This document shows, piece after piece, positions 13,001-28,000 of a DNA stretch of 64,000 bases (within the stretch, counting starts at the first letter, position 1; each line of letters opens with the position of its first letter). The translations under genes were made by a program, and so were the position numbers. Source of the DNA: Phalacrocorax aristotelis (Eukaryota; Chordata; Aves; Suliformes; Phalacrocoracidae). The stretch is taken from assembly GCF_949628215.1 (NCBI RefSeq), contig NC_134277.1, positions 95,159,963 to 95,223,962 on the forward strand, read 5' to 3'. The notes beneath the pieces were generated by a model. That model was not told the origin of the DNA and did not search any database. It was given only the letters and a program-made list of their open reading frames with translations.

Positions 13001-16000
13001 TTATCTTAAAACAAACAACACTATGGCTTACTGATTTCACTGGTTAGTAGGTGATCTTGGGGAGGCCAGTAAGATAGTTCACATGGATAAGCAGAAGGTA
13101 CCCACAAGCACCTCCATGTTAATCTTCTCATCTATGCAAAAAGGGTTGGTGATCAACCAACAGAAGGAACATCAGACGAACATGAGTTGTTAAGTTAGAG
13201 GAATGTATTTGCTATATATACGATTAACAAAATTATCTACAGTTAGGAGCAACAAATTTGCAATATAAGAATCTTTCACTTAAAATAGTCACATTTGGAT
13301 TGTGTGATCCAGCCTGACTAGTTGACTCTAGTATTAGTCTTGAAAGAATGCAGTGTGTACAAATCTTTATTCATTTATTGCGGTGCCATTCGTTTCCTGG
13401 TATCTTACCTGTACCTATCTGTCTTCCATCATTCTGGTTTTGAATACCTAAGTTCAGTGTCTTTTTCCTATCCTAAAACTGTTGTTGCTGTCAGTGCGTA
13501 TCTATCTTGGCATTGTGCCAGCCAGGCTAGGCAATGAAAAGGCTTTATTTCACATGTCCAGGTAATTCAGGATACACTAAGTGCAGTAGGAAGCTTCTGC
13601 AGAGTAATTATGTTGGAATGCTTCCTTGGTTTGTGACCAACTTTCTGGCATCCCCTTAGTAACTTGATGCTGATGCCCTCTTTCCCAGCAGCAGTTGTAT
13701 GCTGTTCCCTTTGTCTACTAGCCTCCAAACTCGAAGTCAAGATACTTGGACCCGCAAACCTTGAATACATGTTTTATAGGCCGTTTCATTCCCCTCTTTG
13801 AAAAGAAAACACAGCAGTTCTCAAACCTTGGTAAAATTCACCAGGAGAATCAAGTGACTGCAATGTTGAACACTTAGTTTAACTTTTTCATAACAGAAGG
13901 TTAATGAATTTTAAGACTAAGTGCTTGTTGTACAACATGCCTTTTATGGATTGTATTATCTTTGAATTGCCCTTTCTGGCAGTAGCCTCTCAAGTGACTT
14001 TTTACAGATACACTTTCAGTCATGTTACCAAAGATGCTGCACTTAATCAGTTTGCATAAAAACTCAGGTTAGCTCCTGGTGTGCAGGGTCAGTGATTGTC
14101 AGTGAACTCAAATTTCAGTGCTGCTTGACTTACAAAAGATGAGTTTGGTCTTGTAATAAAAAGCTTGAAAGCTTGTCAAATATTTACAAAGATGTCATGT
14201 AACTTCTTATGCAAAGGTATGAAGCATGTCGTGACATAGGAAGTGTCCCAGGGATTTTGGGAGAAATGCTGACTCTTAGGTGCTCTGCTGCGTATATGTA
14301 GACTAATGTAATTAAAAACCAATTGAGTCAAATCTTTATTTGAATTCATATTAGAGAAGTTTAGTAGAAAAGGAACTGGTTAGTGCTGATAACTGTTGTG
14401 GGATTTTAACCTACTGATGCACACTTTCTGAAAACCTCTTGTTAAATGATATTTTCATTCAAGGTCAGTTGGCATAGCAGATCTGGCCTGTCAAATTTTA
14501 AAGCCTGATGTTAACACTTTCAGATGGGTCAATAGTCTATATACTTGTAGTGGGATGTAAATCCCTTATACCTGTGTGTTTCTCTGTAGTTTCTTCCTTT
14601 GTCTGTGACAGCAAATATCTCTTGGCTTTAGGGAAGAGGTGTAGAACAGCATGAAACTAATGGGCATGCTTCGAGCAATCTTGGGAGCTCAGTTTCCCAT
14701 GCCAGGAGGTAAACCTGGAGAAGACAAATATGGGTGATTATGCTAGCTTTGATTGCCAGAGTGAGCCTCGGTGAAAACCACATGCTTACTGCCTTCCAAG
14801 GATAATAGTTTCTTACACTAAAGTGGTGGTTTTTCAGTATTAGAGTTCCCTCAGTATTATGGGCTCAGGCATACAATGTCAGGGCATCTATATTGGCCTG
14901 GTAGAGAACCAGGAATAACCAGGCCAGGCTAACAAGTATGTGTTCCGAAGAAGTACAGATTGCAGAAAACTAAGACTTGGGTGAAGATCCTAAGTCTCAC
15001 CATCGTAGATGCCTGATGATGCTAGTTGCAGGTGAAATACCATGAATACTCAGAGTCTTCATTGGCATTTAAATACAGATACATTTTTGAGGCAGATGTA
15101 GTTTCAACTGTGAGGTGCCAATCCAAGTTAGTCTCATTGTGGATGCTTTAAGAGTAATCTGCTTACATGGCCTTTATACCAGTCAGCACTGTTGACCTGA
15201 TAAAATATTTCAGAATGTAGCACTTCAGGGAGCTGCGTTGACTGCTTTGGTAGGTAAATGGTAAATCTAACTGAAACAAGCAGAAGAGTTACATGAACAC
15301 CACACAGAGCTTCTGAACAGATGACTCAGTCCAACATGTATGATCTCTTAGCAGCTTTATGTTTGCAGACTGTATTGTTAGTGTACCAGAGTTACTGTGG
15401 GCTAGCTACTTCTAACGCTATACACTCTGGCACTATGTGCCGCCTTTAACCTAAGATCATACTTTTTTTCTTCCATTTGCTTCTGATGGTAAAAGTGATT
15501 TTGCCAATAGCCTTGCCTTGCGTTGAGGGCACTTTTATAAATAGTCTAACTGTTCTTTGATCCATTTTGGTGTTCTGAGGTATATCAAAACCCAGGGCTG
15601 AAAAGTTATTGCCACTGCTGCTGAAGAGAGGTGCTTTACACAGGTAATTTTTTTTTCAGAACAAATCTATCTGGTCTGGAATTTAATTTTGTATTTCAGA
15701 CTTAAACAGTTAATTTACAGTCATAGCAGCAATAGAACACTTCTGGTTTTTTCAGCTCAGAGTTGTCAACCTCAGTTGCGTTAAAGGTGACATTGCATTT
15801 GTATGTAAGGCCGAGCAGTAGTAGGCCAGTGTGTAACTCCTGAAGATTTGTGAAGTGAAAGAGAACACTTCTTGAGAGTAGGTGTAATTTTTAGCTTTAG
15901 AATTTTGCACAGAGCATTCTTACAGCAAGAAGAATTAAATTCTACTTCACAATATTCTTTGTGAACACAAGGGTAGAACATTGGCTGAATTTCTAACCAA

Positions 16001-19000
16001 AGCTACAGATAGCTCAATAGTGTTTTGAGGATTTTTGTTCATTAAATGTAGCTTTGTTTCTGTTGGATTGTAGTAGGAAGCTGAAAAGGTAATACTAGAG
16101 GGAATAAGCTTGAAAGCGACTTTCTTGGTTTTAGCATGCTTTTTCTGAACACAGTGTATTGATCTGTTCACTCTAGTGAATGGATAAGGTCTAGGCTTTG
16201 TGAGAATCAGCATCACCTGACTTGCCGGCACTGCATACCTCTCCTGTCTACCAGCTCAGTTGATTTGGTTACATGTTGGAAACAAGGAAGTTGATGTCTG
16301 TCACAAATGAGTTACATTGCTGAGGATTAAAACACCTACATCTTCTCTTTCAAGAGAAGCCACTTTTTAAAGTCAGAGCATGCATACTGAGACTGTGTGG
16401 TGGTATTGGATATTGAAAGTTTTTCTGGTGTTAACACAAGATTAGAAGCGTTGCAGTAAGAGTTGCAGCTCAGAGAATCCTATAGAAGATGAAGATTAGA
16501 TGAAATGTGGTAAATGAAAAACATGAGTAGGAACACTTAGAAAACACAATAGATTTTTTTTTTTAAAGGCAACTTATAAATTGGAAGCTTGTAACATATT
16601 GCATGTTAATGGGAAGGGGGTAAAATGCTTAAGATGCTTGAAGAGAAACACCACGGCAGCCTGAAAGTGATTCTTGAAAATGTTTTCTTGATACTACAGC
16701 TGCATTAAAACACATGAGTGTTAATGATTAGTAGATGAGGGAGGGGAATATCACAGTGATATGGAGAAATAGGGATTGATTGTTCAGTTTGCCAAATGCA
16801 AAAATGAGGGGTGATTAAATGAGACTGAGTAAAATTCAAACCAAAAGGCGGAGACTCTTCACGTGAATGGTTGTGCATCTGTGAAGCTCCTTGTTAGAGG
16901 ATTTCATGGGTGTAAGAAATTTATGCAGGCTCCAGGGGAAGCTGAAGTACATGGAAGAAATGCATGATGGTCACCAAACGGACAAATGACATTGTGCTCA
17001 GGGTAACACCTGAAAATAGTTGGGGACTGAAGAACAATTTGGAATATCATGGTTTTTCCTATTCATTTTTGGAGATGGGGCTAGAAGGAACTTGTGTCAT
17101 ATTATGAGGGAGGAAGAATCCAAGCAAGGAGTTACAGCAGGAGAGAGAGAAAAGCCAATAGGTGACCAAAGTATTTTCATGTTTAAAAATACAAAATCTG
17201 AGTGAAACATTGCAGGCAGTAATGAGAATAGAAAAAGCATATTTGATTTGGGCTTCTTGTGTTTAGTATAAATGCACATAAAGAGGTACTAGTTGGAGGA
17301 ACTAAAATTTCTCATTGTTCTTGTTTATCACTCTTTTTATTAGCAAAAGCAAATAGGAAGCTGACATTCCTGTACTTGGCCAATGATGTCATACAGAACA
17401 GCAAAAGGAAAGGACCAGAATTTACAAAAGACTTTGCTCCAGTAATAGTGGAGGCTTTCAAGCATGTTTCAAGGTACAGTAAACCGTCATGTGCAGTGTC
17501 CTTCATCGTACTGTATTTGAGAGGGATTTAGAGAAGTCCTTGGTTCATCTTTTCTGACCCAGCTAGTCCTTGTGTGCTATTTCTGTACTTGAAGTCTTTA
17601 TTCAATGTTCTTTTGATCTTGGATGGTCTTGATGTTGAATGAAGTTACATGGTAGATTCATCTGCATTCAGTCCCTTTTGTGTTAGAAAGCTGTTAGCTA
17701 TGCCTTAAATTAAGACTTGCTTTTAGTCTGCATTTATGTGCTACAACAGTTTGATGTCTCATTACTAGTGTTGCATGACTTTTTTTTTCCCAGCAGCCAT
17801 TCATCTCGTTGCATGAGGATGCTAGAGCCTTGATACAGAATTACTTTCACATAGTACACAGCTGTTGAAGCAGCACAAACCTGTTTGCAGTGTTTGTGTA
17901 ATAAGGTTGCAGACCTACAGATTTATGGATTGAGCAAGCAAACTGAAAGAATTGGGGGTTGGCTTGTTTTTTATGTGCTTGCTAAGACATCTTGAACTAG
18001 TCTTTTTCTTTTCTTTTATATGGGATTTTGTTGTTTTCTGAGATTATTGGGCTTCTGATACTTTGATATTGATAAAGTATGCCAAAGTCCTTCTTTGAAA
18101 GATAATCATATGACAGTGCCGTATTTCTACCTGGTGCTGATTTTTTGCCTTTTTTTTTTCTTGTAACAGTGAGTCTGATGAGAGTTGTAAGAAACACCTT
18201 GGTCGAGTGCTCTCTATCTGGGAAGAAAGGTCTGTTTATGAAAATGATGTATTAGAGCAGCTTAGGCAAGCTTTGTGTAAGTATTTTGTGTGTGTATGAA
18301 GATTCAGTCTCTTGTTTGAAATATTATTTCTCTGACAGGATCTCGTTTGTTTTCATTTAGATGGAGACAGGAAGGTGAGGAAGCGCACATATGAACAGAT
18401 AAAAGTTGATGAAAATAACTGTTCACCTCGAAGTTCTCCCACTGACCCTCCACAGGTAAAAGCAAGTTTATAAAATTCTGTCTTTGCATATGGTTTCATA
18501 CAGAACTTTTCAGTTACTCCTGCTTTTCAATGGTCTGTGTTTCTTTTTAATGAGGTTTTTGAGCACTGGTGACTACACCTGAAACTTTTCTTCACAGTAT
18601 GTTAGGTTACAAGTGAAGCTAAGAAGTTGAGCATGCTGTAACTTCAGTCAGTAGAACACTAAACCAGGATGTATAAACTATATATTCAGCTTTGTCCAAG
18701 TCAGGATTTCATCATTACTTTCTACAGTGCTCTAGGCTCTCATTTGGTTTCCAGGGCGGCAACTAGTTACACATGCATTAGAATAAGATTGTTATTGGTT
18801 TATCAACAAAATACTTCTCATTGTTGCAATCATGATGGTTGGGAAAAGTTCTTGTCTACCTTGCATTGTTATGGCTCTTAGAATTCTTGTGGGTTTTTTG
18901 TTATGGTACAGCCCCATCTCAAAAGGCTTTTTGTTATGGCAAGGAATGACTGTCCTCAAATAATCACAATTCAGTATGTTTCTCTGTAGCAGACATCTGG

Positions 19001-22000
19001 GCTTCTAATGGCCATCAGCCCTACTTCCAAAAGAAGTGCACTGATCTAGTCTGATGCCCTAGTGAAGCAAAACTACAAGAAAAAATAATTTCAAAAATGT
19101 GTAGTAAAATGAAAGGTACTGTAAAATAATCACTACTGTCAAAAAAAGATTTATAAGTAGTCCTATACCAAGAATTTAAATGAAAAATCTATTTTAGGAA
19201 GGTGACCTTTAAAACTAGGAACACCACAGTGTGTTTTTTCTGAGAATTAATGGCTTAGGGTTTTTTGTTTTCAGTATGAGAGGGCGTAGAATGTTGCTAT
19301 AATGCCAGTATCATAAATGCTTTTAAAATCACTATCAAATAGATTCCATAAACTTATTTTGAAACACTGTTTTGTACTAGGATCTGTTTACTTAAACTAG
19401 TTCTCAATCTTGCATGCTTTTTTCAGACCACAGATCTCATTAGAGCATTACAAGAACTAGAAAACGCTGCCTCTGGGGATGCAGCAGTTCATCAGAGAAT
19501 AGCTTCTTTGCCTATAGAGGTCCAAGATGTGTCCCTGTTAGACAGAATAACAGGTGAGGGTTGGGGATCCAGTAACTGAGATGCAGTTCTGAGAACTTAA
19601 AGGTATATAATGAAATCATGCTTTACTTGTTTTTCTCTGCTTGCTTTTTAGATAAGGAGTCTGGAGAGCAGCTTTCCAAAATGGTAGATGATGCATGTAT
19701 GTTGCTGGCGGATTACAATGGCAGGTTGGCAGCTGAAATAGATGATAGAAAACAGCTAACTCGAATGTTGTCAGACTTCCTCCGATGTCAAAAAGAATTC
19801 CTTGCAGAGAAAGAACATAAGCTGGAAGTGCGTAATGTTTTGTTTTAGTCCATTCTTCCCTAAAGCTTGTTCTTGCAAATGTTTTTTTAGTTTGTCTAAA
19901 CAAATTTTCTCTCCAAAGGTAAATATTTAACTGCCACTGTTAGGTCTTTGCTTCCAGCACATTTTTAACAAGATATTTTTTTGGGGGGGGGGGTGGGGTG
20001 GGGGTGTGTGTGTGTTCTAGTGTTCTAAATCTATTAAACCAGCTCAACATTAGGTAATGTTACAACTGTTAATCACTTCAGTGTTTGTCTTTGCTTTTTA
20101 GCCTATGCGGTCTTCACTATATGTACAGACTTAGTTTTAATGGTACAGTGAAAGTCTTATCCTTGAATGGTACAAACTTAATTCTTCATAGAGTAAATTC
20201 TTTTCTTTATCTTTTCATTGTTGTAAGTCTTAGTTGTGTTAAATTATTTAATAATATCCTTTTTGTGAACAGAGTCATCGTTTTGGGAGTTGTAGATTTG
20301 TGAAGCCACTTAAAGCATAAGAATTTAATTAGTGGATTCAGCACAGCTTTTTAACCTGACTCAAGCATCCATTAAACTCGGTAAAATGTATTTTTAGGTT
20401 TTACAGCCTCTAACACAACTGGTTAGCAACATTTGTAGCACGAGCACCCTTAGGACAGGGCAAATCATTAATAAAGAATGCAGAGTGAACAGCTCATTAT
20501 GGGCAAATAATCCCCTAAGATATTCAGTTATTCACTATTACCAGTCTTCTGTTCCTTTCCAACCACATAATACTGTCAAGCCTTCTGCTGAGCATACCAC
20601 ATATCCTAAATAGTTTCACGTCTGTTGCTTCCCAAATCCCTTGTCTCAGCTTTGACGCATAAGTTCGAGCACTAACGTGGGTATTACAGTAATTGAACTG
20701 AAGCTGCATCCTTTTGCAAGGGGAGATAGCTGAATATGTGCGGTACCCTGTGACGGCAGCATATGCATGTAGTCCTTACATGGTGCACAAAATAATTGCT
20801 CTTCAGGTTTCATGTCACATAGGCCTGTCAAGAACACTTTCTTCAGTCTGTGGTTTCTTTACCCTTTTATAACTTGAGTTCAGATTTTGTGGTGTCTTTG
20901 CTCAGGAAAATGCTGTTCGCAGTGTATCTGAAGTGATTGTTCAGATCAGTTGTGTCATTCTTAGACTACTCTTATTTCCTGACTTCCTTCCTTTGCTCTA
21001 TGCCTCACAGAAAAGCAATTGATGAAGGTTCTTCCTATCAACTTCACTGTGTTTATCCTGTGGGAAGAATATCAACCAACTTCACGTAAGATAGATGGTA
21101 TGCACGGTAGTGGTGATTGCAGTAGCAACTGATCCAACTGCACAATGGAACCTGGAAGATTGAAAGCTCAAGGCTTCTGGGTTTTTAATCGCCTGCCCTA
21201 CCTTCTTTTTGTGCGTGTGTGTGATGTGTTTGAAGGACAAGTTCCCAAAGTACTAGTGTAAGACTGATTGTCTTGAGACACTTCTTGTAGATCAGCAGTT
21301 AGACCCTTTTTAGGTATAGTAGACCACTGGGATAGTGAGTTGCTCAAAAGTGACTTTCTTTCAGACAGATTTATATTTCTGTAAAAATGAAAGAGCTTAA
21401 TCAGAAATTACAAATGGAGTGCAGCTGTGAACAGATTCCACTCTTGGTGGTGGTTTTCAACAAATACAAAAGTTTAATTTCCCAATATTACCAGATTAAA
21501 GAGTTCACAGCTGTAAGAGAAAGCAATTGCTTATTCCCAGGCTGTCATGGTCCTTAAAACTGGGTTTCTTGGCTGAATTATTTAAACTCTTAAAGAATCT
21601 CATTCTAATACAGCACACTTCCAGTTTCAGACTGGCTCCAGAGGTCTTTCTTCAGAAAGCAGGAGCCAGTCTTCAGTATCTGTAGCAGTATGTTTAAAAC
21701 AGAAGTCCTAGGATGTTGAGGTATACTGTAAGAATGTCAGTCTGGTATAAATGCAAGTTACTAATAAAGAACTGTGAGCCAAGATGGTGTCAACCCAAGG
21801 TATAGCTATAAGCTGAGAGATGGTAAAGAACAGAACAAGCTTCTAGACTTGTGTTAAGATGAGTGAAGTGACTTTATCTTACTACCAGCAGTGCCTGTTG
21901 GTTTGGGAAGTGCAGGCTGATAAACATTCTGGAGTTTTGAAATGTAAGATCAGGATGTCTACATGATACTGCCTATAGGGCAAGCTGACTGAATTTTTCT

Positions 22001-25000
22001 GTTCTGGTTTTTGGGGTTTTTTTTGTGTGTGTGTTTTTAAGGAAATGGCTGTATTCCAATGTAAATACCAAATACGTGTGGCCAGATCTATTTTTTTTTT
22101 TCCTGAAGCAAGGACTCTGGTATTTCCCAAGACTGTAAAAACACATACTTCAGATTGAAGCTTGCTTCTTGACTTCTCATTTGAAATGTCACCTGGTTCT
22201 TTGAGAATGTATTTCCTGAACTGTCTGTCCCTAGGTTTTGCATCTCAAGTTTAATTTCTTGTGAAATTAATTTGTTCTAGACAAGCTTGTTTCCTTTGTC
22301 AGGCTTCTGGCCATTGACTTTTTTTGAGTATAACATGGTCTCTGGCTTGTGACATATCAAGTCTTCATTTCTTTCTGAATTAGTATGACTCATCTGTAAG
22401 TATATGGCTGAGATCCTACCTTATTGCTTTGTCAAACACCTTTGTTTCTTGGTAAGAAACAAGCGGCTGTGTTCTTAGTGGAATCTAGAAATGTTACCTG
22501 CTGTTGACCTGGTTTAACAGTATTAGAATTTGAATTCCCAGCAAATTCTTACTAACTTTAAAGCTTAGATGGGAGCTTTAGACCTAAATTTGCAGATATT
22601 TTTTCTTCTGAAGAAAATTTACAGGTAAGTAACTTCGAATAACCACTCTTTCCATGAGTACTTTTTAAAAATAAGTTTCTCTAATAGTTATTTCTAAACA
22701 GAATTGCATGATTCCTATCAAAATCAAGGTAATGTGTGCATTAAATCTTGACAGAAAATATTGACAACAGATAAATATTATGAGTTATCATGTCTGCATT
22801 AAAAGCTAACCATACTGCTTAGTAGGTGACTTTCATAAGTCTGCTCTGGGTAAGTAGTGTCACCTTTAACTTTTAAATTGTTTTCTTTAACATCTGTCTA
22901 GCTTCTGTTGCAGGTGGTGGACATGGACCTATCTTCTAATGATGTCACCATCCATTAGTACACACATCCTGCTAAAAATAAATTTAAGAATCAAAATCTT
23001 GTATTGTCTGTTGTTTTTGAAAACTAAACAGTTCTGTAACTACTCATACCAAACCTCTGCTATTTTCATCTATATTCTCACAAATGTTACCGAGTTTGAC
23101 TGAGATGGATAAGTATTTATCCAGTGTCATTCCTTTGTCTTGAAGATTAAAACTTTCACATGGTTATTTCTAAAACTCACAAGTCATTTAAGTTAAATCA
23201 TTTGAAATTCCAAATGCAGAAGTTTGGGTGTCACTTGCATTGAAGCGGCAATTACCAAAACGAAAGAGCTGTGAAAACAAGACTTTTTCAGACTTTCACT
23301 TTCTAACTTGCACTCTAGTTCTTGGGTGTACATGAACATCAGAAATGAGAAGTGATGGATGTAGAACTTGTCCTTCACAAGCACAATAAAGAACTTTCAC
23401 TTTATTAATGAACATTTCTTACATATTATATAGGTAACAAATGTATTTAACTGTTCTTATGCCCCTTTAGAGGCCCTCTCAAACTTAAGATTGTCCTAAA
23501 GAGCATTTTACCTTCACTTTTGTAAGTTTTAAAGTAGTATAAATATATGAAGTTCAGTGTACTGTAGCTGTACATGGAAACTTGCACAGGCTTTATAGGT
23601 AGATGTGATTCTGTTAGAGAAAATGGAACTTTTTGCAGAAAGATAGTTGTAGCAGCCCTTTTTTCTCAGAACTTTAAGGACTAATACAATCTCCTGTTTT
23701 CTACTACTTCCCTCTCTGCTTCATCATTGTGTCACCCTCCTACCTCCCTGCCCCTTCTCTACTTTTTGAACAGAAGTGTTGGTTGATCTATTGATCTCAC
23801 TGAAGGCTGATAGAAGGAGCTTTTATGCTCATTTTATGTATAAGGTGTACATAAATTATTAGCCAGGTGTGCTCATCTCATTGTGATAAAGACTGTCCTG
23901 TAGACATTCTAGAATTAACGTGGCCTTAAAAATACAGGGGTGATGCAAACGAGAAGTACTTGATATACTCATTTTTCATATTGCTTTGCTTTTTCCACAA
24001 TCATTGATTACAGAGTAAATGGACTCATTTCAAATAAAGGCTTTGATAGTTCAAAATCTGACACAACTTATTAACAAGTGCGGGCAGGGGATCATACAAC
24101 CTTTTTATAGAAAAACAAGACAGCCTCTTCTCATCTTCACTTTGTTACGGAAAAATGTAGCGTTGCCACACGTAGCATATACTGGATGACCTAGTTTCTT
24201 ACATAGTGTTTCTATGAACTTACCACTTTAAATTGGGGAACATCTTGTCGCTAAAACAAAATTTTAATGAAGGAAGTGCTACTCTGGGAGGCCGGCTGTG
24301 TTTTAGCAGCTTGGATTTAATTAAGACACTTTTATTTATGATGTTGCTGTCTTGCATTCCTTATTTACTGCAGTTGTAGAAACAATATTCATATCCTTAC
24401 ACTCACATCTGGTTATAATTGTTTGGTTTCTTAGCATGTTGAGAGAGTATTATATGTTCAACGCACTTTTATTTCATGATTGAGCTTTATAGCTCAACAT
24501 AGCTTGACTTGTCTTCCTAACGGGTTTAATTTTGTCATGGGATTTTATAGGTAAACAGCAAGCAATTAGTCACCCTAGTCTGCAGCTCTGGAGTCAAAGG
24601 CACTTCCCCCCCCCTTCCTTATGCTTTCTCCAGTTTCAGCTTAATAGTTTCAAGCACAGGCAAAAATGTTAAAGAATTTAGGGATGGCAGGGGTATAACA
24701 TGCCTCTTGTTCATGTTTTGGTTCTCAGTGCAAGACTGGATTGATACTATTGTCTACTGTTTCCCTCCACCATGGCCTTTGTGTTATTGTGGGGTATAGT
24801 GCTTTCCTTGCTGGTTTCTTTTTTTTCTTTAGACCCTCTATACTTACCTATACCTTTCTATGCTAGCTTCTTTCTTTCAGTGCCAGTTGAACTTAGGGTA
24901 ATGCATTCAGTCATGCTTCATACTTTTCAGGCCCACTTAAATAATTGGGATTTGTTTCTTCATAACCTTGCAGCTGAACAGCTAAAGTATTTTGCTGAGC

Positions 25001-28000
25001 TTTGGTTGAAATTGAGCAATATTGATCTGTAGCATGAATCCTGTATGGCTTTTTATTATAGGTGGAGTTTGTAGCATTGTATGTGGTCTACAGCTCCCTA
25101 AATGTGGCAGCACCACAGTAAGTTAATCTTGAGTTAGAACTGAGCTGTGCTATACCTGCTGCTAACAATGCAATGATTATAGAACTTGTAGCTGGGAAAT
25201 ACCAGGAAGTGAGCAATAAGGTTCATCAATACTCCTCAAGTCTGTTCTGAGTATTTAAGATCTTCTGATACATGCTTGGCAGCAGAAGACTCCCTGCAAG
25301 TAGTGACTGATACCGCACAGACCATGTTGTGTGGTCTCTTGACATTATGAACCATCACATTCATTTCTGTTCAGTACTTCCAGTTCAGGGAGTATGTGAC
25401 CTCTACTGAAAGAGGTGTTTGAATTGATCCAGATATTCCTTGGCTGAGGGGAGCATGACTCTGGATTTCTTTAGAATAAAAAAAGAAAGGAGAGCCTTGA
25501 CCAGAACTATTTTCTTTCTTTTGTGGGCAAATTTCAAGTAACTTTCACTGTTTATCAGAGAAATGTATCACGAGGGAAATGTAGACTAAGGATCTAGTGG
25601 ATAGATTCTTTTCATTCTAGGTCTCCTCTTTCTACCCTGTACCAAATGGAATATGATTCAGAAACAGGTGACTGTGTTTAGAGATTTGTGTAGATCAGTT
25701 CAAAGTCCCTGCTCATGGTTTGGCTTCGAATGAGCATTTGGGATGCTTCATGTAGTTTAAGTGCTCTATTCATCTTACAGTTGAGTTGCACAGTGCAAGT
25801 CCTTTAGTGAATATAGTCAGTGGGGGGTTTGTGTTTCTTTAAAAACAAACAAAAAAAAACCAAACCCAAACTTCAATAAGCTCAGTAGTTTTGATTATCT
25901 ACCTGAAGATGACTGGGGAGAATTAAGCAAATACTGCAATACTCATCTTTCCTTAAGGTTTATTAACTTAGAAGTTAAAGAATGTGAGGGGATTTTTAAA
26001 ATAAGACACAGGTTGCATCTCTTACCTGCAGTAGAAGCAGGCTTGCTAAGCATCCTTACAGGTTGCTGGCCTATCTTGTAAACGTGGTGGTGGTTGTTTC
26101 TGTGAGCATTTTTTCAGTGGCAGGGGATACAGTTGTAAAGGTTTAAGTTTTATAGAAGTAATTTGCTGGACTAGAGTGGCGAGCAAAGGAAAGTCAAGCA
26201 GTCGGTGCATTTTGTTCCTCTTTGCTGTATCCATTTTATGAGAATAATGCTTATTTGCCCCATTTCTTATAACATCTCTGTACTTGAGCAATAAATACCC
26301 CCTTTTTTTATATTGTGATTTAATGACTGCAGCCTCAGATGCTGTGCTGCATAGTTTCTCAATTTGTACCTGAAAGGGTATTAGACTTCAGAGCTATGTG
26401 TTGTCATTCAGAGCAACAGAAACACTTGAAGACTTCCACTTTCTAAATTGAATCACCAGATATTTGAGTATAAATCCTGGTGTTTCTAACAGATTGGGCA
26501 GGTTGTAGGTTGTACTTTGCTCATCTCTGTAAAACAAGGATAACCTTTTGCTTCAGTTCATCATTGCTTGTCGCATTGCAGTTGCTCTGTTTTTGAAACA
26601 GGGTAATAAAAATGATACAACTTCTGTATTTATAAAACTTTTTACCAATTTCATCCTTACTATTTCTGAACGGTAGGGGTTTTTTAACCTTCACTCTGCA
26701 GCTTACCCGTTACTTTTTATTTGAAAGGAAAGAAAAAAAGAAAGGAAGTACAAGATACTGGGTACTTTAATCTAATACCCTTGAAGTACCTTTTGAACTC
26801 CTCATTATAAAAATACTGAGAGAAGATACTGGTCTTACCTAGCTAGGACTTGCTGTTGTTCATGAGACTTTTAGACAGACCATTCCTGGCTGTTGCAAGC
26901 CAAAAACTTGACACTGTTAACCAAAATCAGTGGATCTGTTTGTGTCATCCTCAGAAGAACAAGCTTTGCAGGTATGTAATGGGTTCGGTTTTTGTGCAAA
27001 CGAACATCTGAGATGATGGGAAATTGAAAACAGAATAATCAGTGCTCTATCTAGAGCTTCATAAGTTTTTGAAGGACAGCTGTAAATTGGCAAGTGACTT
27101 CGTCTGGTGCTTTCTGCAGCACGTGTTCCCTTTGCTTTGATCAGATGTTTGCTGGAAGAAAAAAACCCACAACTGGATGTAAGGAATGGATATAAGAACT
27201 GGATGTAAGAAATATTGAAATGGTAGTGCCTATTTACGTCAGTAGTAGCAATGTAGTTTTTCAAGTTAAGAATATACCTTTTCTAAAAGCCTTAATTTCC
27301 CACAGTAATATTGTTGCTGTTTAGACTTCTTGAAATTCTGTTTGTCTCTCTAGACCTAATAAATTTTAAGAACAACGTTTTTTAATCTGTATTGTGAATA
27401 CAAAGTCAGCAGGACTGTAGACCCTGCCTCCAGCAACTAGAAACTTGCTTTTGGAATTGTTTTGTTGAAGCAACTGTAAACTCTAAACAGAACGATAAGA
27501 CTGCACTCGAATGACAGGTAGTAACTACACAGACTAAACATTGGGCTTTCTCACTCAGTTTGTGCCCTGCGAAGTTTGTAATCTAGTTTCAAAAAAAAAA
27601 AAGAAACTGAACATTGTGGATGAAAAGGGAAAGGGAAGGGAAGCGATCAGAAAGCTCTGCTCACAGTTTGAGATGACTTGTATGAACAAACTGAATAGAA
27701 ATCTGTTGCTTTAGCTAATGTCTTCTGGTAGTGTTGTTTGGCAGGAAAATAAGCCCATGTGTATTTGAAGATAATCGTGTTTGACTCAAAATGCTGTGCT
27801 CCTTAGTGTTCTCTTTAAATTGTGTCCTAATTAAAGCCTGTGTCGTTAGGCTGATGCTCAAAAGTTACACTTGGAAAAATTTTCTGCCATCATTAAGATC
27901 TAGAAACTTTATAATTTTTGGTCTAACAAGCTTCTATACGAAGATAAAAGGAAGCACCACACACAAGTTATTCTTTATTATGACCTATACCAGTAGTAGT

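Larger units (their letters stand above)
6770..17343 (+). other. RPRD1A: RPRD1A intron 1 (10.6 kb)
   Basis: GT-AG intron. Its first few hundred bases are still CpG-rich, and the rest is AT-rich. It holds an AT-rich duplication (7633-7721) and a 20-bp palindrome (12173-12192). I see no coding exon, RNA gene or recognisable transposon in it; short open frames such as those at 11602 and 12462 have no family features. Confidence 0.85.
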
